Assembly: GCA_032622095.1 (NCBI GenBank)
Contig: CP136065.1
Location: 61,551,094 to 61,615,093, forward strand
DNA length: 64,000 nucleotides
From: Siphonodentalium dalli
Taxonomy: Eukaryota; Mollusca; Scaphopoda; Gadilida; Siphonodentaliidae
Direction of reading: 5' to 3'
The stretch's first letter is position 1. Every line of letters begins with the position of its first letter. A program made the translations under genes and the position numbers. The notes under the pieces were generated by a model that made no database searches, had not been told where the DNA came from, and saw only the letters and a list, made by a program, of their open reading frames with translations. Below, piece by piece: positions 10,901 to 20,128 of this stretch.

Positions 10901-13900
10901 GTAGAAAGGGTTAAACTTATTATCTGAACATTTCATATGGGATAACTACTCATCAATGAGTATTTAGTGTAGAAAGGGTTAAACTTATTATCTGAACATT
11001 TCCTATGGGATAACTACTCATCAATGAGTATTTAGTGTAGAAAGGGTTAAACTTATTATCTGAACATTTCATATGGGATAACTACTCATCAATGAGTATT
11101 TAGTGTAGAAAGGGTTAAACTTATTATCTGAACATTTCATATGGGATAACTACTCATCAATGAGTATTTAGTGTAGAAAGGGTTAAACTTATTATCTGAA
11201 CATTTCATATGGGATAATTACTCATCAATGAGTATTTAGTGTAGAAAGGGTTAAACTTATTATCTGAACATTTCATATGGGATAACTACTCATCAATGAG
11301 TATTTAGTGTAGAAATGGTTAAACTTATTATCTGAACATTTCCTATGGGATAACTACTCATCAATGAGTATTTAGTGTAGAAAGGGTTAAACTTATTATC
11401 TGAACATTTCATATGGGATAACTACTCATCAATGAGTATTTTGTGTAGAAAGGGTTAAACTTATTATCTGAACATTTCATATGGGATAACTACTCATCAA
11501 TGAGTATTTAGTGTAGAAAGGGTTAAACTTATTATCTGAACATTTCATATGGGATAACTACTCATCAATGAGTATTTAGTGTAGAAAGGGTTAAACTTAT
11601 TATCTGAACATTTCATATGGGATAACTACTCATCAATGAGTATTTAGTGTAGAAAGGGTTAAACTTATTATCTGAACATTTCATATGGGATAACTACTCA
11701 TCAATGAGTATTTAGTGTAGAAAGGGTTAAACTTATTATCTGAACATTTCCTATGGGATAACTACTCATCAATGAGTATTTAGTGTAGAAAGGGTTAAAC
11801 TTATTATCTGAACATTTCATATGGGATAACTACTCATCAATGAGTATTTAGTGTAGAAAGGGTTAAACTTATTATCTGAACATTTCATATGGGATAACTA
11901 CTCATCAATGAGTATTTAGTGTAGAAAGGGTTAAACTTATTATCTGAACATTTCATATGGGATAACTACTCATCAATGAGTATTTAGTGTAGAAAGGGTT
12001 AAACTTATTATCTGAACATTTCATATGGGATAACTACTCACCAATGAGTATTTAGTGTAGAAAGGGTTAAACTTATTATCTGAACATTTCATATGGGATA
12101 ACTACTCATTAATGAGTATTTAGTGTAGAAAGGGTTAAACTTATTATCTGAACATTTCATATGGGATAACTACTCACCAATGAGTATTTAGTGTAGAAAG
12201 GGTTAAACTTATTATCTGAACATTTCCTATGGGATAACTACTCATCAATGAGTATTTAGTGTAGAAAGGGTTAAACTTATTATCTGAACATTTCATATGG
12301 GATAACTACTCATCAATGAGTATTTAGTGTAGAAAGGGTTAAACTTATTATCTGAACATTTCATATGGGATAACTACTCATCAATGAGTATTTAGTGTAG
12401 AAAGGGTTAAACTGATTATCTGAACATTTCCTAAGAGATAACTACTCGTCAATGAGTATTTAGTTTAGAAATGGTTAAAACCCCAGAATTTATACGGAAA
12501 GTTCAGGAAAGATATATATCATCTTTAACAGTCACCTATATGTGATGTCATCTGGATGCCTCAAGTCCTTTATAACTTGAAAGAAATGATCCCTCAAGAT
12601 TCCAAGAGAGGAAAGCTGAAACACAGGAAATAAACAATTAGATAAGATCAGAGTAGAGCAGAAAAAAGATCCCAACACACTGATGGTTAATATCTGTTGA
12701 AATTAGGTTGAAAAATGACTTCACTTCTAATCTGAGATGGGAAGGTCATGTATATTTATCTGAGACGGGAAGGTCACATATATTTATCTGAGACGGGAAG
12801 GTCACATATGTTTTTTCTGAGACCCAAAAATGTCTCGTTCCCATCTACATGTCAATGTCAACAGCCATGACAAATTTAATGATGATCCAACCAAAGGTAC
12901 GACCTGTAGCCCATGCTAATTAAAACTGTTGGACACACACATGTATACACACACACGGACAACGAATACCAACCCATGGCAATAGCTCAAACTTTACAAG
13001 TAAAGTTAAGTAAACATTACTGTTACAGCTAAATTATTGATCAAAGTCCAATAAATCCAATAAAATACCGAAGTCCAGTAAAAATGAAACATTGAAAAAT
13101 GTCAAAAATTTAAATATATGCTGAAAAACAGATTCAGACTATGACAGACTTATATATTTTAATTATCTGCACGATAATTTTGTTTGTTGACATTGCTTTA
13201 TTAACAGTCATGTTTATATAACAATGGATCAACATGGGGCATATCACTATTGGAGAATTATTAACAGTCAGTATGAGAACAATGTTGACTCGTTTCCCCA
13301 CATCCTTCTTAGTAATGATCAATCTACATACTTTTATAATTTCTCACATCTATCCACTGTGAATGACGTATGTCACTTTAACCCTTTCATGACTGGGGCT
13401 GTGCTGGTACAGTATTAAAGATCCTGTGCCAGTGCATTCTCCTATATATGTAGTCCAAGTCTTCTCGTACTAAAACCGGCTAAGATATTGGGATGGAGGT
13501 GCCGGTCTTTAGTCCGAGTTCCAGGCCCATGCATTCTTATGACACGACTTAAGCGTTAGTGACCCGCTCAAATAAAACCACAATTATATGAAATAAAATA
13601 TCACAATTGCGACAATAAACGGATATTTTCCGCAGAAGACATGCTATTTGATCTGAAACCCACATCAGTTGTGAATTGAAAGCGGTAATTTAATGCAAAA
13701 AGAGACATTTACCGCAATGTTTACAAATTTTTAAAAGTATGCGAACTCAGTTGACCTCGCGAACTGTGTTCGGCATTTTCCGTTGAAAATATTCCGTAGA
13801 TTTTCGACTGACAACGCAAATTACGATGAATTCTCCATTGTAATCGTAATTATGTGTGTCAATAAATAAAAAATAAATAGATTAATTAAACATTGAAGAT

Positions 13901-16900
13901 ATAAATGTAATACATTAAATAAAGTACGGGGAATTACAACCCTCTCAAAGTTTAAAACAGTGTAAACACAACGACCATTAGAATAAATAATATGGTGCTA
14001 CATTTCCCACATTTGGTGGACTTCAGCGAAATTAAGATATATACTAAGCGAACAGAGCAATATACTGCTCTTGTTAAGCACACTAAAAATCAAACAAAAT
14101 TTGTATAAATTTTTAACCTTAAGTTTGAAAAGTCCCACTAAAACGGAAGAACTGTGTGATTCGGTTCTCCGATTATTTTATCAACACAAAAGTCAAAATG
14201 CACATGGATGAAAATCACACGCATGGCAAGTCAGACACAAGAGTTCTAATTTGCTCCAATTTTGACAAGTTGCTTGCGAAAATTGTCAACAAAACTACCT
14301 TTCTGATCCTCCATTATGTCATTAAGTTTTTAGTGCGGGAATTGTTCTCAAAGCACATTGGAAACTGGACTTTGCGGCGATCGGTTTTCGCTATTTTGTT
14401 CGGAAAACCCCGCGCTATATATAGAAACAGAAACTAGAATACTCAGAACAAACACCGGACAATGCCGAAGTTCTTCGGAACCTGAGTTCGGCTTTCAGTT
14501 AAGTAAACAAACCGAAAAAACAGCGATGTTGGTGACAATCAACCGGAATATTCTATGCGTAATTTAACATGAAAGTTAGATTATTATACACCATTATGAC
14601 CATAAGATGTCTCTCTTTCCGATGTATATTGCATCATGTATTGATTCATTAGGTAAATCGAGTAAAATACACCAGATTCCCGCCACAGATCGTGGGCGTA
14701 ACTCGTGTGATAGGATTGGTATAGAAGCGGGCTTGGACTAAAGACCGGCACCTCCATCCCAATATCTTAGCCGGTTTTAGTACGAGAAGACTTGGACTAC
14801 TATATATGCAGGTCTCCCATAGGGAGCCCCACATGTATAAGAGAATGCACTGGCTAACAAGGTCAATGTAAATATTGTTAGACCAATGTGTTCTCTTATA
14901 TATGCGAGGCTCCCTATGGGAGACTCGCATATATAAGAAAATGCATTGGCACAGGGTTTTCAAAAAATTTCAGGAAGCACCAGTCATGGAAGGGTTAATT
15001 ACCTGTCCTTCGATGAGTGCGTTCAGGAATCTTAGAGCTATATGTCTGTTCTCTGATGCCACTCTGGGCTGAAGTAAATCTTTTATCTTGTTCCATAGCG
15101 CCTCAATTGCATTCTGTAGAGAATAAGAAGACCATAAGATAGTCCGCTATCTATTATTCATCTTCAATAAAGAGAGTATACCACAAGAATAGACACAAAG
15201 AACTTATTATCCGAACATTTCCAATACTTCTGCACTTGTATTAACTTTTTGTCTCACTCATCAGCTCATATTACATGAACACCTCTCCAGATGCAAAATA
15301 GACCAATCCAATATATACTTTTATAACTATTGGGAGAGTCCATTTAGTAAAGAAAGGGTTAAAGTGTACCATCAATATGACCTATTTATTTGTAGGGATA
15401 AGCTGAAAAATGGCCAAAAAACGTTTACTATTCACTTTGTTGAACTTATTAGACAACTATATCTAAAATAATCATTTAGAATCAAGAAACTTCCCAAAAA
15501 CAGCGAGTATTCAGTTATTAACCCTTTCATGCTGGGAGCTGCGCATTAAAGAATCTGTGCCAGTGCATTCGCATATACATGTATATTAGGGTCCTGCGAA
15601 TATTCGATATTCGATTCGAGATTCGATTCGAAAGTCAAATTCGATTCGAATTCGATTCGAAATTGCCAACTCGAAATTTTGAATATACACTGATGGAAAA
15701 GTAGGCTGTTTACGGGCATGTACACACGTCGATCTTAGCTGTTTTGTGCCCTTTAATTACAGAAAATGATGTATATATGTACCTTATAATTCTCATTGTA
15801 AATCACGATTATATATTTTAAATATAAGTATAGACAGCAATTAGCCACTATAGGACAACTAAATACGTCTGATTTCTATCTTTGAACATAATCCCCAAAA
15901 GATCGGAGATCGCCGATGGACCAACGACGCGCGTAAATTATAATAGCTATGAGACTGATCAACCGCTAGCGTTATCCGCGGTCTATCCGTCTCAGATTAC
16001 GCGTTATGTAATATAGCTCAGAATTTAAACAACACGTGTTCCCGGCATCGAAAACTGCATTTTGGCGGTGTTTTCTTTTGAAGTTTACTTTCAATTTCGG
16101 AGCGTTCTTTGACACTAATGTCTTGACAAAACGTCATCCGTTATTCATGTTTATTTTAAACATGATAAAGCTGCAACCTTACACATGTGATGAATGCAAC
16201 ATGGTGTATAAATCGCAAGTATCTGGGACAACAACCCATCTATGGAATCATCTGTCCAAGAAGCATCCAGCACTACATAAACAGGCTAAACTGTGATTGT
16301 TGTTGCATCTTCAAGTTTATAACAACGGGTGATTCCGAATGTTGATTTGCAATGTTGCATGCACATGCAATCTGTACAAATTTTGCGTGATTTTAGTTCC
16401 AATTATCCATTTAGTGGTTTATATATTAATCGTCGTGATGGCCGCATGGACGTTTTAATCAATTATCAATTGAATTTAATAGTATTGCAAATGACGGTTC
16501 ATCGCCACATAAGATATGATGGAACTTCGTGCATGTAATTCATGGAACGTTCACAAATCGTCTAATCGTTGGCAAAACATGCCCAATTGAGAATACAACA
16601 TACAGATATGATTCGAATCGATATTCGATTCGATTTCCTGAATTCGATTCGATATTCGATTCGATCAAAATCTCCAATTCGCAGGACACTAATGTATATG
16701 CGAGTCTCCCATAGAAGGCCTTGCATATATAAGAAAATGCACTGGCTTACAAGGTCAAGGTAAATATTGTTAGGCTAATGCATTCTCTTATATATGTGAG
16801 GCTGCCTATGGGAAACCCGCATATACAAGAGAATGCATTGTCACATTCGCAATACTACAGGAAGCTCCAGTCATTGAAGGATTAAATTAGTGTTTGTAAT

Positions 16901-18125
16901 GAACAAATTTCAGAATAAAACTTACTCAAGAGACCAAACTAAATATACTTCATGGAATAAATATGGATTTGCCGATTGGGATTTTATAATATTGATAAAT
17001 TACATTGCTATCGGCTTCTTAGACCATATTGATGGATTAATGTTCATAATTTACAAGCGAAGTCAAGATTCACATAAAGTTTCATGGATGGGTTAAAGTT
17101 CACATTTACAAGCACTGACAAGATTCACATACCAGTTCATCGATGGGTTAATGTTTACTAGCAATGTCAAGATTCACATACCGGTTCTAATCTTTTGTTG
17201 AGGACGACATCTGTCAGTTGATTAATTGTGTTGAGCCTGTTGTTAGCTGGATTCTCTGGGCCGATGTCCTGATAAAAAACAAGAGTTAACATTATCATAA
17301 TCTGATCATAATTTGTAGATGGATTGATATTTTCCCCCAGCGGCTACTTCAACCCCTAGCAGAAACCCTGGTACATGACATAGGACACACATTGCATCAG
17401 AACACAAAATCTGTAATCAAAACTCATTGTGAAATGTTCATTTACACTTTATTCAATAATAAATTTTTTGCAGAACTATTTTTTTATCGTGTGAAGGACT
17501 AAAACAACGTTAATATTAATCAGCCACGTTCTTAATAATCTGGCAGACAAACACTCAATATTGATTTATCTTTTTCAAATTTGTTATGGTGATTTTTCCT
17601 AAAAAAAAATATTTCTGCCAAAAAACATAAAATGTAATGAAAACTGTTTAATTTATTTTAATGCAGACAGTCATGATTTCAGATAGTAGATTTAGCACCA
17701 TACCCTAGTTGGGCTCATAGTCTAGATAATGCAGTGTGGTTTTTGCAAATATTTCTTGTCAAGCTCTCTATCAACCTACCTAAAATAATCTGAGTTTTTT
17801 TTTTAAACCAAATTTTTACATACATGTAGTTGGAAAATATCTCTCATATTGTGAGGGTAAAAAGTTGTTGTTATAATACTATAATAGCATACATTGGTTA
17901 TAAGGGATAATGTTTTCCTTCAAGCTGATAGTTTGAAATTGAGATAATTTGAAAATTCACGAATGGGGCGCCTTTTTAAATGTTGGATACCTTCAGAATC
18001 TCTGGGGTGAATACAAATTCATTGATGGTTGACTTCTGTATAGTCGATGAAACAGTGGATTTGCTCGATTTGAAAATCCTATTGAATATTGAGGGCTTGT
18101 TGGCATTCTTTGCACTGGAAGACAT
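4796..18125 (-). CDS. TSC2: tuberin (TSC2), N-terminal coding exons, gene continues off the left edge
   Basis: Tuberin is the GTPase-activating subunit of the TSC complex (TSC1, TSC2, TBC1D7), which switches off Rheb and so mTORC1 at the lysosome. Six coding exons join in phase on the minus strand: 17991-18125, 17182-17268, 15003-15113, 12536-12615, 6366-6430 and 4796-4928, giving 203 codons plus 2 bases. Recognisable similarity to vertebrate tuberin includes the start MSSSAKNAN with FTPEILK, AIEALWNKIKDLLQP, LGILRDHFFQVIKDL, and LLVNLIKFNAAYIDED. This part is the N-terminal HEAT-repeat region, whose known role is binding TSC1; the Rheb-GAP domain is not in the window. The introns carry a LINE, hAT and MULE-like elements, MITEs and a 2.2-kb satellite. 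A 3-bp leader before the ATG in the first coding exon means there must be an upstream non-coding exon. The identification is firm; the missing 3' part cannot be assessed. Confidence 0.93.
4958..5296. mobile_element. MITE family A, full copy with TTAA flanks (piggyBac-like)
   Basis: Ends TTAACCCTTTCTATACTGAA and (inverted) GCAGAGAAAGGGTTAA. The middle is a foldback: GAAATGTTCAGATAATAAG pairs with CTTACTATCTGAACATTTC across CGACCATAGG. TTAA at both ends and CCCTTT termini are the signature of piggyBac-mobilised elements; assigning it to that superfamily is inference because no transposase is present. Confidence 0.8.
5962..6333. mobile_element. MITE family C, double-hairpin element
   Basis: Contains two inverted-repeat blocks, each GAATGAGGTCCCCAGAGGGT followed by its complement, separated by about 150 bp. 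The outer ends AAGCCTGA and TCAGGTTT are inverted. The interior includes CTATAGAAATTTGATAATAA. Confidence 0.75.
6366..6430 (-). CDS. TSC2: TSC2 coding exon 5 (residues 138-159)
   Basis: 65 bp; the first G completes an Arg codon, followed by LDLFITLSENGKSVKNFEND. Acceptor TCTCTTTCAG, donor GTAGGA. It matches the human [20 protein letters not shown] segment. The A-tail of a LINE ends only about 27 nt before the acceptor. Confidence 0.9.
6458..7902 (-). mobile_element. 5'-truncated LINE with target-site duplication
   Basis: On the minus strand the element ends in an A-rich tail after AATAAAGATATTG (poly-T at 6,460-6,480 on the plus strand). The 12 bases ACTTAAAGATTT occur at 6,446-6,457 and again at 7,903-7,914, the duplication expected of target-primed insertion. 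Only the C-terminal part of the polymerase reading frame is left. It is in sense with TSC2. Confidence 0.85.
6896..7795 (-). pseudogene. C-terminal fragment of a LINE ORF2 (reverse transcriptase tail region)
   Basis: 299 codons open from MTQTIWNNNN to AVNEM. The pattern W..KGI.FINDL..ADDQFHSVESL and the later KFRWFQYRIITRIIGTNKLL, DGSCQRCHANDETIIHIFFDC is the C-terminal zinc-ribbon (zf-RVT-like) region that follows reverse transcriptase in L1/Tx1-like and related LINEs. The endonuclease and the palm domain with its catalytic Asp residues are absent, so this is a dead fragment. The frame is intact, so the insertion may be fairly recent. Confidence 0.8.
8034..9087. mobile_element. hAT-type non-autonomous transposon, TIR TAGGGCTGGGCGATAT
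   Basis: Left end TAGGGCTGGGCGATATTGG, right end ATATCGCCCAGCACTA. The flanking 8 bases GTGAATGT (8,026-8,033) recur at 9,088-9,095. Internal sequence is rich in ATATCGCGATA near both ends. No transposase frame is visible. Confidence 0.88.
9281..9746. mobile_element. MITE family C, full copy
   Basis: The best-preserved copy. Outer ends AAGCCTGAGTTTAGTGTG and ATAATCAGACTTG; the first hairpin at 9,312-9,402 carries GGTCCCCAGAGGGTGAATTT and its complement, the second lies at 9,618-9,712. Confidence 0.8.
10058..10304. mobile_element. MITE family A copy at the head of the satellite array
   Basis: Begins TTAACCCTTTCTTTACTGAA and ends in TAGAAAGGGTTAA, where the first satellite unit starts. It shares the CATTGGAATAGTCCATTATT and TGCAGAAGGATTCAT interior of the other A copies. 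Confidence 0.75.
10303..12477. repeat. 68-bp satellite array, about 32 copies
   Basis: Nearly identical units of 68 bp containing TTAAACTTATTATCTGAAC, CATATGGGATAACTACTC and ATCAATGAGTATTTAGTG. Most differences between units are single bases (CATATGGG or CCTATGGG, TATTTAG or TATTTTG), and combinations of these recur about every 10 units, suggesting higher-order copying. Each unit is the right-hand part of MITE family A including its CCCTTT/TTAA junction. It lies in the TSC2 intron between coding exons 4 and 5. Confidence 0.95.
12536..12615 (-). CDS. TSC2: TSC2 coding exon 4 (residues 112-138)
   Basis: Encodes LSSLGILRDHFFQVIKDL and ends HPDDITY plus two bases (AG). Acceptor GTGTTTCAG, donor GTGACT. 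It aligns with human GERLGVLRALFFKVIKDY. The 68-bp satellite lies immediately downstream in the following intron. Confidence 0.92.
12735..12812. repeat. short tandem repeat, about 28-bp unit, 3 copies
   Basis: Three units of TTATCTGAGACGGGAAGGTC followed by ACATATA. Confidence 0.8.
12815..12925 (-). repeat. fragment of the repeat seen at 29.8-31.4 kb
   Basis: Reverse-complement match to that repeat's unit: TCGTTCCCATCTACATGTCA, then CATGACAAATTTAATGATGA and GTACGACCTGTAGCCCATGC. Confidence 0.7.
13378..14998. mobile_element. MITE family B interrupted by a MULE-like element
   Basis: Left end TTAACCCTTTCATGACTGGG, right end CAGTCATGGAAGGGTTAA. The inner palindrome is cut at TCTCCTATATATG by the element at 13,451-14,799. 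The right TTAA is at bases +5 to +8 of the TSC2 coding exon 3 donor. Confidence 0.8.
13451..14799. mobile_element. MULE-like element with inverted ends of about 70 bp and 9-bp TSD
   Basis: The left end TAGTCCAAGTCTTCTCGTAC and following 50 bases (through GGAGGTGCCGGTCTTTAGTC) are inverted at the right end. CTATATATG occurs at 13,442-13,450 and at 14,800-14,808, a 9-bp target duplication. Long TIRs plus a 9-bp duplication suggest Mutator-like. A 93-codon frame at 14,156-14,437 has no recognisable transposase motif, so the element is likely non-autonomous. Confidence 0.8.
15003..15113 (-). CDS. TSC2: TSC2 coding exon 3 (residues 75-111)
   Basis: 37 codons, NAIEALWNKIKDLLQP through ALIEGQ, exactly the human exon length. 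Acceptor TTCTCTACAG. The donor reads GTAATTAACCCTT: its fifth to eighth intron bases are the TTAA of a family B MITE, so the transposon abuts the 5' splice site. Confidence 0.92.
15195..15361. repeat. MITE family A, right half
   Basis: From TTATTATCCGAACATTTCC to AAAGAAAGGGTTAA; lies about 80 bp upstream (minus sense) of TSC2 coding exon 3. Confidence 0.65.
15587..16691 (+). mobile_element. hAT-type element with BED finger, 8-bp TSD, copy 1
   Basis: TIRs TAGGGTCCTGCGAATATTCG and ATTCGCAGGACACTA; target duplication ATGTATAT at 15,579-15,586 and 16,692-16,699. Subterminal ATTCGATTCGA repeats at both ends. It keeps a BED zinc-finger frame but no hAT transposase core, so it is a deletion derivative. 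Confidence 0.9.
16036..16296 (+). CDS. BED-type zinc finger remnant of a hAT transposase
   Basis: 86 codons. The stretch YTCDECNMVYKSQVSGTTTH followed by LWNHLSKKHPALH has the Cys2-His2 spacing of a BED finger, the DNA-binding N terminus of many hAT transposases. It stops right after the finger. The related copy at 51.2-52.5 kb has CDEY in place of CDEC, losing a zinc ligand. Probably non-functional. Confidence 0.65.
   Translation: MFPASKTAFWRCFLLKFTFNFGAFFDTNVLTKRHPLFMFILNMIKLQPYTCDECNMVYKSQVSGTTTHLWNHLSKKHPALHKQAKL
16890..17190 (-). repeat. repeats spanning the TSC2 coding exon 2 donor
   Basis: The minus-strand donor sequence GTATGTGAATCTTGACATTG is followed 49 bp later by a second GTATGTGAATCTTGTCAGTG and then by a third copy lacking the GT. 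Read-through to the second donor would hit an in-frame TGA at once (GTA TGT GAA TCT TGA). Confidence 0.7.
17182..17268 (-). CDS. TSC2: TSC2 coding exon 2 (residues 46-74)
   Basis: 29 codons between acceptor TTTTTTATCAG and donor GTATGTGA, the same length as the corresponding human exon. The peptide contains NNRLNTINQLTDVV, matching the human NNRIRMIGQI segment. The donor is repeated 49 bp downstream (see 17060-17190). Confidence 0.9.
17269..17990. other. TSC2 intron between coding exons 1 and 2, nothing else seen
   Basis: AT-rich sequence with homopolymers and no repeat family found elsewhere in the window. Confidence 0.5.
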
Positions 18126-18128
18126 GAT
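17991..18128 (-). CDS. TSC2: TSC2 first coding exon (residues 1-45)
   Basis: Read on the minus strand: acceptor TATTACAG, then ATC and the ATG at 18,125. It encodes MSSSAKNANKPSIFNRIFK and ends FVFTPEILK before the donor GTATCC. Phase 0 at the exon end, as in human TSC2. The serine/lysine-rich start is unlike the human start, but TPEILK matches. Confidence 0.92.
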
Positions 18129-18650
18129 CTGTAATATAAATAAAGAAGTGGTTAATAAATAAGTGGATTGATGTAAATGCAAATAAAACATAATTAAATG
18201 ATATTAAATAGACTAACGCAATTGAGTGTTGACAGTTCGTATACTTTTCCGGCATGTGGAAATTTCAACGTGAATACATTGACTCCCAAGGCAGCAACTT
18301 TAACTTGAATGTACATTTTAATAATCAATTTTCATCTCAAAGTAGATCGATGCTTAGTGAATGAATATCATTTAAATAGATTGGTTTCTGGTCCAAAACT
18401 GCGAAAATCTGAAAATGCGATGTTCATATTTTGATCCCAATAAAAAAAAAATTTTAACTGGAAAACATATATATTTATTACATTATCCGACCCTTATTCC
18501 ATTCATTAAACCATTCTATAATAATGATATGCAACGGTCATTGCATATGCAATAGTCATTGCATATTTTGTCAGGAAATAGTATACCCAAATGTATTATT
18601 GTTGCACAAACGTGATTCGGAATCGGGGGACGAGGAATGAAGAAGACTGA

Positions 18651-19730
18651 TATTGATATACATGTAGTACGAAAATTTATTTCATTAAATTTATGCCAGT
18701 AAATACGTCCAAGAGTCTTATTTATCTAGGGACTATTTCTTTATGCGGGCTAAGTTATGTGAATTGCACGCCTTATAGAAGCCGATGTGTTGTTTGGATC
18801 ATGTAATAAATAGAATCAACAACTCCTCCCCAGCATCATTGATACATACTAGTACCAGCGGTATTTTATAATATATTTACATGTAGTATCAACCAACACT
18901 TTTTCCGTTTCAATTAATAAGTCAATATTTAAGATTTTTTGAAAATTCAGGATCTCTGCATTTCACTGAATAGTACCGTAGCTAATATTCTACCTCCAGT
19001 TGGCCTGTTTTTTTTATCCTGTCAGCCGATAGATTTTCCATTATAGGCGAGGTGCGGTGTTGGGCAGGAAGTATCGAGACAAATTACGTAAATGAAATCA
19101 CAGAATAGTAGACAAAATGCTCATTTTATTGTATTTTTAAGCAATTGCTCGCCCAGCATCACCACATTATTTGACTGGCATTTGTTGTTGTATATTGATA
19201 TACATGTAGTACGAAAATTTATTTAATTAAATTTATGCCAGTAAATACGTCCAAGAGTCTTATTTATCTAGGGACTATTTCTTTATGCGGGCTAAGTTAT
19301 GTGAATTGCACGCCTTATAGAAGCCGATGTGTTGTTTGGATCATGTAATAAATAGAATCAACAACTCCTCCCCAACATCATTGATACATACTAGTACCAG
19401 CGGTATTTTATAATATATTTACATGTAGTATCAACAAACACTTTTTCCGTTTCAATTAATAAGTCAATATTTAAGATTTTTTGAAAATTCAGGATCTCTG
19501 CATTTCACTGAATAGTACCGTAGCTAATATTCCACCTCCAGTTGGCCTGTTTTTTTTATCCTGTCAGCCGATAGATTTTCCATTATAGGCGAGGTGCGGT
19601 GTTGGGCAGGAAGTATCGAGACAAATTACGTAAATGAAATCACAGAATAGAAGACAGAATATGCTTATTTTATTGTATTTTTAAGCAATTGCTCGCCCAG
19701 CATCACCACATTATTTGACTGGCATTTGTT
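18651..19730. repeat. tandem segmental duplication, about 542-bp unit x2
   Basis: Two nearly identical copies start TATTGATATACATGTAGTAC at 18,651 and 19,193; each ends near CACATTATTTGACTGGCATT. Differences are a few substitutions plus a small indel (GACAAAATGCTC against GACAGAATATGCTT). Each copy has an internal imperfect inverted pair, GTGCGGTGTTGGGC and GCCCAGCATCACCACA. It lies between the divergent genes. Confidence 0.92.
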
Positions 19731-20125
19731 AAGCGGAGTGGCAACAAATGAGAATAGACTGGGGCAGAGATCGTTTTGAGCACAAAAGATTATGTCCCAC
19801 AAACAAAGCTCTTATCCAGGGATGTAGAAAAAATGGCCCGCCACTCCTCTTGACGGAATGGACAATGCTCTCCCAAACCCATCATAAAATAAAACAAGTT
19901 GTGAATAAATATATTTTTGAAATAACTTTGGAGTCGATATGCATCTTCCTATAACCATTAGGCCTTATTTTTGGAATAAATCTATTCCATTCTAAATATA
20001 TCTTATTCTTTCTAATTACTTACTAGTTCTAATTCAATGCTATACTCTCTGTGTAGTTCTAATTCAATGCTAAATAATCTAAATATATCTTATTCTTTCG
20101 GCATTACTTACTAGGAATACCTTAC
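19731..20125. other. intergenic, no feature recognised
   Basis: Contains a short duplicated phrase (TAGTTCTAATTCAATGCTA twice near 20,025-20,071) and nothing else. Confidence 0.5.
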
Positions 20126-20128
20126 TTA

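Larger units (their letters stand above)
15518..16885. mobile_element. MITE family B interrupted by a hAT element
   Basis: Left end TTAACCCTTTCATGCTGGGA at 15,518 and right end TCATTGAAGGATTAA at 16,885. The hAT at 15,587-16,691 sits inside the palindromic arm. Confidence 0.8.

Noticed and set aside
10303-12477. Regular direct repeats that could suggest a CRISPR array
   Set aside because: Units are contiguous 68-bp copies with no unique spacers, in a eukaryotic intron, and derive from a MITE end.
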